Shown here: in pieces, positions 36,121 to 44,350 of the stretch
Layout of the letters: every line of letters begins with the position of its first letter
Position numbering within the stretch: position 1 is the first letter of the stretch
NCBI GenBank assembly: GCA_965222485.1
Contig: CBDCUC010000030.1
Location: forward strand, 310,001-374,000
Reading direction: 5' to 3'
DNA: 64,000 bases
Source: CBDCUC01 sp965222485
GTDB taxonomy: Bacteria > Pseudomonadota > Alphaproteobacteria > Rhizobiales > Hyphomicrobiaceae
Notes under the pieces: generated by a model
Database searches by the model: none
Told to the model about the DNA's origin: nothing
The model's input: only the letters and a program-made list of their open reading frames with translations
Made by a program: the position numbers and the translations under genes

Positions 36121-36432
36121 TTAGCCAGCGAAGTTAAATTTTTGTACCAGGAATCTGGCTCCGTCGAAGCGTTCAAATTCAACAATTATCGCTCCGGCGC
36201 CGTCGCCGGTATCGGGGCAGAGAACTGTGACTGAAAGTTTGTCGTCATCGAGCTGTTCTTCAAATTCGAACTTGGTGCTGCATTTGCCAAGCATTGTGAT
36301 GGCTGTGGCAACGGCGGAAAGCGCACCAGGTTGTTGCGCGAGGCGCTCCCAGTCAACTGGATTTGCTACAGCGGCTGTGGCGGACAGCAAAAGCAAAGCA
36401 GCGCCAGCAGAGTTTTTCCATAGGCGGTGCAT
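36121..36432 (-). CDS. Small exported protein of unknown function
   Basis: A 103-aa protein with signal peptide (about residues 8-23, AAVANP) and an ~80-residue domain with two cysteines (GKCSTKFEF, VTVLCPDTG) and alternating hydrophobic residues, suggesting a beta-sheet. No family recognised. It lies 51 bases upstream of the Kazal-domain gene in the same direction, so the two may be co-transcribed. Confidence 0.6.
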   Translation of the reverse strand: MHRLWKNSAGAALLLLSATAAVANPVDWERLAQQPGALSAVATAITMLGKCSTKFEFEEQLDDDKLSVTVLCPDTGDGAGAIIVEFERFDGARFLVQKFNFAG

Positions 36433-36653
36433 GGTCGTACTCCATATTTCATGCCCTGAGGTGCTTGGGACAAGCCATGACGTTTTGTGGTTGGGTCTTG
36501 GTCAAGTCTATGTTGTCATGCCGTGTACGTACAGATGCTGTTTGGCGGTCTTGAGAGCCTGCTGCAGCAATGGGCCGCCCCGTCTGGCGAGCGCCCTTGT
36601 TTTGCTGCAGTCATTTTTTCGAGCGTACATTGCCTGAGGGGGAGCTTTGCTAG

Positions 36654-37334
36654 ATGTCGCTTGTCTCATTTACGAAATCACGCTGCCCGGATCTGGCGGA
36701 TTATCTGGAGAGCTGTTGTACGACGCCACTTCAGTTTGAGGGTGAACATCCTAACGGACATTCGGCGGATAACCACCGACATTTGTGGGCACTTGAGTGG
36801 TGGGCAGATCATCACGCCTGGATTGACCTGGAGTATCGCACTGAATTTGTTGAGTTGATATTCGAGCGCTGGCGCGGCCGCCTTAAGGGCCTGGAACCTT
36901 ATCGGCAGGCTGGATACCGGTTTTATCTGTACGAGGATTTGGCGCCCACGGTTTCTGCTGTTGCAGAAACGCCCTTTGGTTTCGCATACGACGAAGAAGC
37001 GGCGACATTTGTCACCAGCGTACGGGACGTCATGGCGCTTTATCTTGACCGCAGCTGGCAAGCGAATTTTGACTTTGGCGATTGGGAGGTTTCTCAGGAC
37101 AAACTTCTTGCGACTGTTGAAGCTCATAGTGGATCGATCGGAAAACCCACCGCACAGGCGCTCGGGCTTCAGGTGGGCAAGCTTAGAACTCTCATTGAGC
37201 AGATGAGCCTGCAGCACGAGGTTAATGTTATACGAAAGCGCTACAAGCGGAGGCCTGCGGAGTTTCGGGACGACGAGGATATGCCCTACAAGTTTCACAT
37301 CTACGAAACGAGGCTGCCGGCAGGTTATCGTTGA
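36654..37334 (+). CDS. Conserved hypothetical soluble protein
   Basis: A 226-aa protein rich in Trp, Tyr, His and Glu (WALEWWADHHAWIDLEYRTEF, YRFYLYEDLAPT), without signal peptide or membrane segment. A helical C-terminal part (SQDKLLATVEAHSGSIGKP, LRTLIEQMSLQHEVNVIRKRYKRR) ends basic. I do not recognise a family. GGGGGAG 9 bases upstream supports the ATG. Confidence 0.65.
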   Translation: MSLVSFTKSRCPDLADYLESCCTTPLQFEGEHPNGHSADNHRHLWALEWWADHHAWIDLEYRTEFVELIFERWRGRLKGLEPYRQAGYRFYLYEDLAPTVSAVAETPFGFAYDEEAATFVTSVRDVMALYLDRSWQANFDFGDWEVSQDKLLATVEAHSGSIGKPTAQALGLQVGKLRTLIEQMSLQHEVNVIRKRYKRRPAEFRDDEDMPYKFHIYETRLPAGYR

Positions 37335-37368
37335 GCCAGCTCGGCTTCATTCGTCTCTAACGGCATCA

Positions 37369-37842
37369 CTACAGGTCCTCTATGAATAGGATCGACATCG
37401 CGCGGCAGTCACCGGTCTGGAAGTTGCGTTGTGAAACGGACACCTGCATTAGACGCGACTGCATTTTGCACAAAGTAATTATTTGCGTGTCGGCGTGCAC
37501 ATTGTCGGTCGGGGGTTTGGGGAGTGGAGTGCATTGCCGTAACGTGGCCAGTTTATCGATTGCTGTTCTGAGCTCCGCGAGCGGTAAGCGCGTCTCGTAC
37601 TCGATCCAATATGTCTCCGGCGACAACCCGTCCTGAAATCGATAGCTGTAGGTTGGAACGCTGCACGGGTTTAAGATCGGAAAATTCTTGGCCGCCGAGG
37701 GAATGGCCAACAGATATGCGACGGACCCGGGTTTGGCCCGATGGGGCTCCCAGAACATAATCGCGAGTAGCCCGTAAAGGATTGTCGCGGCGGCGAGAAG
37801 CAGCAAGAGAACAGCTGAGAGTGACGACCATAACAATCGCAT
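37369..37842 (-). CDS. Membrane-anchored protein of unknown function
   Basis: A 157-aa protein with one N-terminal hydrophobic helix (about residues 8-30) and a periplasmic-type domain with four cysteines (NPCSVPTYSY, LRQCTPLPK, ITLCKMQ, GDCRAMS). No family recognised. It converges with the hypothetical gene upstream. Confidence 0.6.
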   Translation of the reverse strand: MRLLWSSLSAVLLLLLAAATILYGLLAIMFWEPHRAKPGSVAYLLAIPSAAKNFPILNPCSVPTYSYRFQDGLSPETYWIEYETRLPLAELRTAIDKLATLRQCTPLPKPPTDNVHADTQIITLCKMQSRLMQVSVSQRNFQTGDCRAMSILFIEDL

Positions 37843-37910
37843 GCGCTTGAACTACACAGAATAATCAGGCGACATATATGCGTTTGAAATAAACGAATAG
37901 GCGCTTCAGA

Positions 37911-38708
37911 TCAATTGACAGGGGCTTTGGTATGAAAGGCTGCGAGATAGTCGCCGACGCGATTGATGTAGTAGGTGACGATGAATCCGGCGTAGCCGAA
38001 CGTCACCAGCCAATCCCATCCGACGGCATAGGATTTGTACGTTCGTGTTCGGACAAACGCCCTGAATGCAATCAATGCGAGCACAAAGGTTGCCGATATG
38101 CTGACATGGAAGCTGATATTGGTGGCGAGCGATCTGTGAGCCGGCGACACGTCTCCGGGCTGAATGAAAAACTGGATGATGTTGAGGTTTGCCATTTGAA
38201 AATCCAGACGTTCGGTGAACCCATAGACAATGATAAACCAGGCCGCCCAGATAAGGTGGACCAGGATGCCGACCACGAAGAGGATTGTGAACTCAGGTCG
38301 CATATAGTCCGGCGTGCTTTCCGTAGCGCGGTAATCGCGAAAAGCGAGCGCACCGAACATGATGCAGATCATGAGTGCCATGGCGAGTTCCAGGGGGATC
38401 ATCGCGAGGGTCAGTTTTGAAAACGCAATCGCTTCGGCTGGAGTGAGTGCTTCTTCGCTGGCGTTGAGCTCGAGTTTGTAAAGCTCATAGGTGAGGATGA
38501 TGCCGCTGGTCCACGTCATGATGGCGAACAGAAGGATTAGCCGCTGCCAGAAAATGGATTTCAGAAGGTTGGCGGGGTCTTGTGCAGCCTTTGCCAGCAT
38601 GCCGAATGCGACGACCACAATGCCAATGATCAAGGCCTCTTCCATCAGCTGTCGTATGAGCGGAAAGACGAGATCGATATAGTGGAATTCTATGGCACTC
38701 GCGTTCAT
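37911..38708 (-). CDS. Polytopic inner-membrane protein of unknown function
   Basis: A 265-aa protein with about six to seven hydrophobic helices (for example LIIGIVVVAFGMLA, LILLFAIMTWTSGIILTYEL, FVVGILVHLIWAAWFIIVYGF). Several charged residues sit in or near the helices. I cannot assign a family. GGAA is about 6 bases before the ATG at 38708. Confidence 0.6.
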   Translation of the reverse strand: MNASAIEFHYIDLVFPLIRQLMEEALIIGIVVVAFGMLAKAAQDPANLLKSIFWQRLILLFAIMTWTSGIILTYELYKLELNASEEALTPAEAIAFSKLTLAMIPLELAMALMICIMFGALAFRDYRATESTPDYMRPEFTILFVVGILVHLIWAAWFIIVYGFTERLDFQMANLNIIQFFIQPGDVSPAHRSLATNISFHVSISATFVLALIAFRAFVRTRTYKSYAVGWDWLVTFGYAGFIVTYYINRVGDYLAAFHTKAPVN

Positions 38709-38949
38709 GGGAAATTCCATTTCTGGTGATGCGGCGTGTTCCTGTCATTCAGGATTTCATTCTCCGAGTTTAAGCTGCCTGAAGGGTGTGGCCGATAGTT
38801 TTAGGTGTTTCTTGGAACGTATATGGTCGCAATCGTGTCGATATCTTTGTGAACGTTATTGAGCCTAATCATTGTCAACTGGTGAGTGTGATGAGGCCGC
38901 CCCTGTGTGGGCGAACCATTACTCGCCGCTTCCTTGCCGAGACCGCCAG

Positions 38950-39729
38950 ATGGCCAAGCGCCGTGCCGACAGTAAACTCCCTGCGCCATTTCTTAAGCGA
39001 TTGACGTTGCGCAAGGATCGGATTTCCGATCAAAGCCGCTATCCGTTCAATCTGCCTTGGCTTGCCCAGGATGACTTTGAAATTTGTTTTACCTCTCCGG
39101 TTACGATCATCGTGGGCGAAAATGGAACCGGGAAATCGACGTTAATCGAAGGTATAGCATCATTGTGCGGGTATGACGAAGCAGGCGGTGGCAAGGGTTA
39201 CATGCCTGTCGATCACTCCAAGGCCATTGATGAAAGCGGTAGTGTGTTGGCGGAGACTCTGGTTGGAGCGTGGCTTCCCCGGGTGACACAGGGGTGGTTT
39301 TTCAAAGCGGAAACATTCTTTTCCGTGTCGAGGTATTTGGATGTTTCGGCATTGGAGGCCGGTGCGGCGCCGCCAGATTTCCTTTCTTGGTCCCATGGCG
39401 AGGGCTTTGTGCGCTTTTTCGAAGAACGGATGTCAAGGCAGGGTATCTACTTTATGGACGAACCAGAAAGCGCGCTGTCGCCAAAACGTCAATTGGAACT
39501 TCTTCGTGTGCTCGATGCTATTCAAAGATCAGCGAAATCACAGGTGATCATGGCAACTCACTCACCGATACTGATGGCGCTACCTCAGGCAACGCTTTTG
39601 GAGATTACGCATCGCGGTTTGGTTGCAATTGATGTTCGTGATACGCAGCATTTCAAGCTCTACCAAAAGTTTATGGCAGATCCTGAAGGTTTTGTCCTGA
39701 ATGCGCTTGAGGAAAAGGCGAGCGAATAG
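38950..39729 (+). CDS. Single-domain ABC/SMC-type ATPase
   Basis: A 259-aa AAA family ATPase with Walker A GENGTGKST (56-64), a signature-like SHGE (about 148-151), Walker B IYFMDEPE (166-173) and a switch His in MATHSPIL (204). The order is that of RecF/SMC-type head domains without coiled coil. Standalone proteins like this are common and mostly unassigned; some occur with effector genes in defence systems. The start at 38950 gives the family length; a longer frame from 38872 lacks a ribosome site. Confidence 0.8.
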   Translation: MAKRRADSKLPAPFLKRLTLRKDRISDQSRYPFNLPWLAQDDFEICFTSPVTIIVGENGTGKSTLIEGIASLCGYDEAGGGKGYMPVDHSKAIDESGSVLAETLVGAWLPRVTQGWFFKAETFFSVSRYLDVSALEAGAAPPDFLSWSHGEGFVRFFEERMSRQGIYFMDEPESALSPKRQLELLRVLDAIQRSAKSQVIMATHSPILMALPQATLLEITHRGLVAIDVRDTQHFKLYQKFMADPEGFVLNALEEKASE

Positions 39730-39746
39730 TTTGAGGAGAGCTGCGC

Positions 39747-39917
39747 ATGGCATGGAACATCTTGGATGTGTCTTGGGGTGAGTCGTTGGTTAGGGATGTG
39801 TCAGCGATGGACAGCTGTGACGCGGCTTTCGCGAGCCAGGTGGTGAGAGGCTTGAAGAGAGGCTTGAGAAGACCTTTGATAGTGGGCGGCGGGGACGTTG
39901 GGCAGCAACGCAAATGA
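39747..39917 (+). CDS. Possible 56-aa small protein between the ATPase gene and yaiI
   Basis: A short frame behind a strong ribosome site (GAGGAG, 8 bases before the ATG), 17 bases after the ATPase stop. It overlaps the start of the YaiI gene by about 20 bases. The product has an N-terminal Trp/acid part and a basic C-terminal half (RGLKRGLRRPLIVGGGD). No family recognised. It may translationally couple the ATPase and yaiI. Confidence 0.4.
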   Translation: MAWNILDVSWGESLVRDVSAMDSCDAAFASQVVRGLKRGLRRPLIVGGGDVGQQRK

Positions 39918-40455
39918 TCAACCGGATGTGTGGTTCGGTGTCGGTCGGTTGAGCGATCAATCCGAGGCAAGCGATGCTGCCTCGTCGACTGCTGCGGTAA
40001 AGCTCCGTATCCTTGTGGACGGCGATGCTTGCCCCGTGAAGGATGAGGTCTACAAGGTCGCTGCCCGATACCGGCTTCCGGTGGGTCTTGTTAGCAACAG
40101 TTTCCTGCGATTGCCCCGAGACCCGCTTGTTCGCCAAACCGTTGTGAGTGCGGAGCCTGATGCAGCGGATGATTTTATAGCCGAGCGTGCCGATGCTCTG
40201 ACGATTGTAATAACGGCAGACATTTTGTTGGCTGATCGGTGCATCAAACAGGCAGCGACAGTGATCGCGCCAAACGGCAAGCCATTTACCGAAAATTCCA
40301 TCGGGACCGCTGTTGCTACCCGCGCCATTATGGCCGAGTTGCGTTCGGCGGGCGATACGGTTGGAGGCCCACCGCCGTTTCGCAAGCAGGATCGGTCGCG
40401 TTTTTTGTCCGCGCTTGACAATGCAGTGGTTCGTCTGCGGCGCAACGCGTACTGA
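39898..40455 (+). CDS. UPF0178 (YaiI/YqxD) family protein
   Basis: A family of PIN-like-fold proteins of unknown function. LRILVDGDACPVKDEVYKVAARY (about residues 36-58), GLVSNSFLRLP, AEPDAADDFIAERAD, ITADILLADRC and PNGKPFTENSIG are clear family markers. The family core begins at residue 36; the N-terminal 35 residues are an unconserved extension. The start is open: TTG 39898 is the frame start, GTG 39928 is an alternative. Confidence 0.88.
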   Translation: MGSNANDQPDVWFGVGRLSDQSEASDAASSTAAVKLRILVDGDACPVKDEVYKVAARYRLPVGLVSNSFLRLPRDPLVRQTVVSAEPDAADDFIAERADALTIVITADILLADRCIKQAATVIAPNGKPFTENSIGTAVATRAIMAELRSAGDTVGGPPPFRKQDRSRFLSALDNAVVRLRRNAY

Positions 40456-40601
40456 GTCGTAAAGGGACAACTGCACTTCGGGGGGTATTGGTGCCACTGC
40501 CCGGCTGATGTCGCGCAGCCTTGCTGGTCGATCATCAAGTGACTATAGTTCGACCAGTTTGGCGAGGGTTAAGCTTTTAAGGGTTTGGCCAAGGGGGGAA
40601 A

Positions 40602-41654
40602 GTGCCGGCGAGACTTCTTTGGATGTGCGCGGTGTTTCTGGCTTTGCTCCTGCCATCGGAAGCGACGCAATACTCTTCATCCATCCAGAGTTCTGATCCC
40701 GCTCTGTCGGTGCCAGGTTTTGTCATGCCTCAGCAGCTGCCGTCGAAGGATGTGCGATCATGGCAGGTTGCAGAGGAGGTCAGCGAAAAGGAAGCCTTTG
40801 AGCTTGCCAAGGAACTTGGAACGGTTGAGGGGTGGCAGGCCTTTTTGAAGAAGTTTCCTGAAGGCTTTCGCGCGGATATTGCCAGGTCCTACGTGCAAAA
40901 GTTAAAGGGTGCGAGACCAGCGCGACAGTCACGCGAAATCGGACCTGATCCGAGCGGCGTTCGGAATTTGTACGCTTCATCTTTACGTGGTGCTTACCGC
41001 ATTGAGGTGAGGGAGCAGTCCAATCTGTATGTAAACAATACGGACACCGGAGTGATAGGCGTCGGACCGAACGATGCGCCGAGCGGTAGCGGAAATTGGA
41101 GCATGGAGAAGGTGGGGCATACCAAATTCATGCGCATCCGCAATGTCTGGAACGGCGCATATCTGTTCTCGGCCGACGGGGTTGCGCAAAGCGGCAATGT
41201 GTCGAGTTCCGGACAATCGTCGCATTGGTCGATGGAGCTTGCCGCTGATGAGTCCGGTCACGTGGTCATTCGCAATCGGCAAACCAATGGCCACTTAACG
41301 TTGCTGCCGGAGGGAGATTTTTTGTTTGTAAGGGACGGGGAGCCAGAGCTTTCGATGGGTCATTGGCGACTGGTCCGGGTGGAGAGTGCACCGCGGGCAT
41401 CTTCAGCACCGGCGAAGAGTTCAAATTCGCCAAGTCAGCCGAAGATCAAATGCTCCTATGGCTATATCAAGAGTGGATCGTGCCGTTGCCGTACGGGCAG
41501 GGTGCGCGTGAAGACGGGGCCGGGCCGCTACGTATGTCAGCGCAAGAAAAAGAAGAAACCAGTGGCGTGTGGCGATAAAATTCCTGGCTGTCTGGCGAAG
41601 TGCAAGACCGACAATTGTCGGCTCAATTGCAATCAGATGTGCTCGTATCATTAA
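40602..41654 (+). CDS. Exported trefoil-like protein with Cys-rich C-terminus
   Basis: A 350-aa protein starting at GTG 40602 behind AAGGGGGGAA. It has a signal peptide (about residues 1-21), a helical segment (EKEAFELAKELGTVEGWQAFLKKFP), a domain of about 130 residues with three similar units (GNWSMEKVGHTKFMRIRN, SHWSMELAADESGHVVIRN, GHWRLVRVES) that fits a beta-trefoil lectin or fascin-like fold, a Ser/Pro linker and a Cys-rich basic end with ten cysteines (CSYGYIKSGSCRC, CGDKIPGCLAKCKTDNCRLNCNQMC). The trefoil call is an inference from the repeat pattern; carbohydrate binding is possible. Confidence 0.72.
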   Translation: MPARLLWMCAVFLALLLPSEATQYSSSIQSSDPALSVPGFVMPQQLPSKDVRSWQVAEEVSEKEAFELAKELGTVEGWQAFLKKFPEGFRADIARSYVQKLKGARPARQSREIGPDPSGVRNLYASSLRGAYRIEVREQSNLYVNNTDTGVIGVGPNDAPSGSGNWSMEKVGHTKFMRIRNVWNGAYLFSADGVAQSGNVSSSGQSSHWSMELAADESGHVVIRNRQTNGHLTLLPEGDFLFVRDGEPELSMGHWRLVRVESAPRASSAPAKSSNSPSQPKIKCSYGYIKSGSCRCRTGRVRVKTGPGRYVCQRKKKKKPVACGDKIPGCLAKCKTDNCRLNCNQMCSYH

Positions 41655-41666
41655 TGTTTGGGCTGC

Positions 41667-41696
41667 CTGAGGGAGCCTATTGGCTCCCTCGGTTTT
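41667..41696 (+). terminator. Intrinsic terminator between convergent genes
   Basis: CTGAGGGAGCC and GGCTCCCTCGG form an 11-bp stem (one G-T) around a 4-base loop, followed by TTTT. It sits between the trefoil gene and the convergent RTX gene and could serve the plus strand. Confidence 0.75.
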
Positions 41697-41711
41697 CGTG
41701 TTGAGCGTAAA

Positions 41712-43076
41712 TTAGAAGACAAAGTCGTCTGCTGAAATTTCACTCATTGTTACGCCCTCAAGGACGATGCTGTTGTCGCCGAATGAAATTTCTATTCCCG
41801 TCTGTTGGAATGATCCACCCACGCCTTGTTCGTAGACGTTGCTGAAGTCCAGGTCGCTCATATCCCTGATGCCGGCCACAGCCGATAAGTCGATCACATC
41901 GTTGCCGTTACCGAAGTCTATGATCGTGTCATTGCCCCAGTTGTCGTCGAACACAAAGGTGTCATTACCGCCGCGGCCTGTTAGCTGGTCGTTGCCGCGG
42001 TTGCCTTCGATTTGGTTATCGCCGGAGGTTCCGAAGATCACGTCGTTCCCGCGTCCGCCAATGACATTTTCGAAGGAATTCACCGTTTCCATCAATTCAA
42101 CCCCATTGACGGCGAAGTTCGCTCCGAGGTCGATGTACCAGTTGGACGTGGCGTAGCTGTAGTCGACGGTGTCGTTGCCGCTGCCGCCATACATGATGTC
42201 GCGGCCGGATCCGCCGGATACGATATCGTCGCCACTGCCACCGTAAATGCGATCTGCGCCCGACCCTCCGCTCAGTTCGTCGGAATGTGACCCGCCGTAT
42301 ATGCGATCGTTGCCACTGCCGCCATCGATCACATCGTTGCCGCCCTTACCATACAGGTAGTCATTGCCTTGTTCGCCGGTGAGTTCATTGGCATTTGCGT
42401 CTCCAACAATGTAGTCGTCGTTGCTGCTGCCGATTACATTCTCGATGTTCTTGAACGTTGAAAGGCCATACTGAGAAAAAGAATTGATGTAGCCATATTC
42501 CATTTCGAGGTTGACGTACCAGCCGTGGAAAGACTCTCCATCCAGCGGTGCAAATACCTGTTCCAGTTCTAGCGTGTCGATGCCTTCACCGCCGTCGTAG
42601 TATCCGGCCGAGGCATCCACGCCGAAATAGGTGGGGGCTGCAGAATGCTTCATTGAGAGCAGGTCGTCGCCGGTGCCACCGCTTAGGAAGTCATATCCGT
42701 TTCCTGCGTAAAGAGAGTCGTGTCCACTGCCGCCGAGCAAGGTGTCCCTATCGGCGCCGCCGAAGAGATGGTCGTTGCCTTCTCCGCCTCGAAGTGTGTC
42801 GTTGCCGGAATCGCCGTAAAGCTTGTCGTTGTCGTCGCCGCCGTCGATAAAATCCCGGCCGGAACCGCCGTATATCGTATCATTGTCGTCCTCGCCGTAG
42901 AGGACGTCGTTACCGGAGTCTCCATAAATCGTATCCCGACCGGAACCGCCGCGAACCGTATCGTTGCCTTTGCCTGCGCGAACCGTGTCATTGCCACCGT
43001 ATGCGAAGATATAGTCGTCGAATACGGTTCCATAAATTTTTTCACTGTTGTTTGTGTAGTTGAAACGAAATGCCAT
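41712..43076 (-). CDS. RTX calcium-binding repeat protein
   Basis: A 454-aa protein with no signal peptide and a run of hemolysin-type nonapeptide repeats (GGxGxDxxx) at about residues 25-140 and 220-320, for example GGNDTVRAGKGNDTVRGGSG. Two repeat-free beta-type segments (about 140-215 and 320-345) separate them, and another repeat (GGNDTFVF) precedes the C-terminal ~70 residues. This end resembles the C-terminal secretion signal region of type I exported RTX proteins. The repeats bind Ca2+ after secretion. No HlyB/HlyD/TolC genes lie in the window. Confidence 0.88.
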   Translation of the reverse strand: MAFRFNYTNNSEKIYGTVFDDYIFAYGGNDTVRAGKGNDTVRGGSGRDTIYGDSGNDVLYGEDDNDTIYGGSGRDFIDGGDDNDKLYGDSGNDTLRGGEGNDHLFGGADRDTLLGGSGHDSLYAGNGYDFLSGGTGDDLLSMKHSAAPTYFGVDASAGYYDGGEGIDTLELEQVFAPLDGESFHGWYVNLEMEYGYINSFSQYGLSTFKNIENVIGSSNDDYIVGDANANELTGEQGNDYLYGKGGNDVIDGGSGNDRIYGGSHSDELSGGSGADRIYGGSGDDIVSGGSGRDIMYGGSGNDTVDYSYATSNWYIDLGANFAVNGVELMETVNSFENVIGGRGNDVIFGTSGDNQIEGNRGNDQLTGRGGNDTFVFDDNWGNDTIIDFGNGNDVIDLSAVAGIRDMSDLDFSNVYEQGVGGSFQQTGIEISFGDNSIVLEGVTMSEISADDFVF

Positions 43077-43422
43077 TGCTCATGTCCCAAAGTTGGAGTG
43101 CTCATTTTTTTTAAAATTGCAGCTTAGGCCATGATGCAAGCTGCATACGGACTTTATTTTTCGTTGGGAAGAGTTTGGCTGTTCCGCGCAGGACATTGGC
43201 TGAAATATTTTGAAAGACATATGCTTATAATATTTTGTTCGGGTCTTCGTTGGTGCGATCAAATAGGCGCTGTCTGATTGGAGGGGGTGCACGCTGTTTG
43301 GCGCGGATCAGTACCGTGAGGCACAATACAAGATGAGATGCATCGCGGGTTGGCTTGGTTTTCGCACCTGCACCACGACGACTGCAATCATTTGGGTGCA
43401 GGGGGAGTGCAGGTCAGCAGGC

Positions 43423-44307
43423 TCATCCCGGTCGGAAGAATTCTTTTAGATTGGCTGCCGTTTCATCCGGGACCTCCTCCGGCACAAAATGAGCGCATGG
43501 GAGTGCGGTCCCTTCGACTTGTTCGGCCTTTTCTCGCCAAGTCTCGATAACGTCATAGAGCTTCCCGACCAGGCCCTTCGCACCCCACAGGACGAGCAGC
43601 GGCATTTGCAGTTTCGTGTCTGCGTCGGCTGCGTCATGGACAAGGTCGATTGTTGCTGCCGCGCGGTAGTCTTCGCAGGCTGCCGAAATACAGGCTGGGT
43701 CGGCAAAGCACCGAACGTATTCGCTGACAGCATCGTTGGTGAATGCAGAGATGTTTCCTTTGCTCCAGGCTGCAAGTTTCGCGCGCAAGTAATAGTCCGG
43801 GTCGGAACCGATGAGCTTTTCAGGCAATGGTGCGGGCTGGATCAAGAAGAACCAGTGATAGTAGCCGGTGGCAAATTCCTGGTTGGTTTGGGCATACATG
43901 GTTGCGGTCGGAGCGATGTCTAAGACGGCAACGCGTTCCACACTATCGGGATGATCAAGGGCGAGGCGATGGGCCACGCGGCCGCCACGGTCATGTCCTG
44001 CAATAGAAAATCGGTTGAACCCGAGCTGGGACATTATTTCAATCTGGTCCGCGGCCATGGCACGTTTGCTGTAGGTTTCGTGGCTCTCGCATGAAGTGGG
44101 TTTATCGGAGTCGCCGTAGCCGCGCAGGTCGCTGACGACGACTGTAAAACCTGCCGCAACTAGTTGCGGCGCGACCTTGTGCCAGCAAACGTGCGTTTGG
44201 GGATACCCATGCAGCAAAAGGACCGGCGGGCCACTGCCGGCCATACGCACGCGCAGACCAATACCGTCCGAGACTTTGATGCGTTGATCGCTAAACCCTT
44301 CAAGCAT
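43423..44307 (-). CDS. Fluoroacetate/haloacetate dehalogenase-like alpha/beta hydrolase
   Basis: A 294-aa alpha/beta hydrolase that fits the fluoroacetate dehalogenase (FAcD) pattern residue by residue: nucleophile Asp106 in AGHDRGGR with Arg107 and Arg110 as carboxylate ligands, Asp130 in VLDIAPT, halide-pocket His151, Trp152 (YYHWFFLIQPAPLPE) and Tyr214 (CEDYRAAATIDL), and catalytic His273 (LPCAHFVPEE). The spacing follows that of the Rhodopseudomonas enzyme with small gaps. Expected reaction: hydrolysis of haloacetate to glycolate. Activity on fluoroacetate is a prediction from the pocket. Next gene is a divergently-read-out EamA exporter in the same direction. Confidence 0.85.
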   Translation of the reverse strand: MLEGFSDQRIKVSDGIGLRVRMAGSGPPVLLLHGYPQTHVCWHKVAPQLVAAGFTVVVSDLRGYGDSDKPTSCESHETYSKRAMAADQIEIMSQLGFNRFSIAGHDRGGRVAHRLALDHPDSVERVAVLDIAPTATMYAQTNQEFATGYYHWFFLIQPAPLPEKLIGSDPDYYLRAKLAAWSKGNISAFTNDAVSEYVRCFADPACISAACEDYRAAATIDLVHDAADADTKLQMPLLVLWGAKGLVGKLYDVIETWREKAEQVEGTALPCAHFVPEEVPDETAANLKEFFRPG

Positions 44308-44350
44308 GAAAGGCTCCCAATGCTATGCCTCCACTCTTTGTCGTTCGCGC

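Noticed and set aside
38950..40455. Complete defence system around the lone ATPase
   Set aside because: No effector nuclease with a recognised defence domain, reverse transcriptase or methylase nearby; the neighbours are core-type genes. Kept only as a weak hypothesis.
42600..43060. RTX repeat region and Lys/Ala repeats of the histone-like gene as CRISPR-like arrays
   Set aside because: The repeats are short, in-frame, coding and have no constant spacer length; they are protein repeats.
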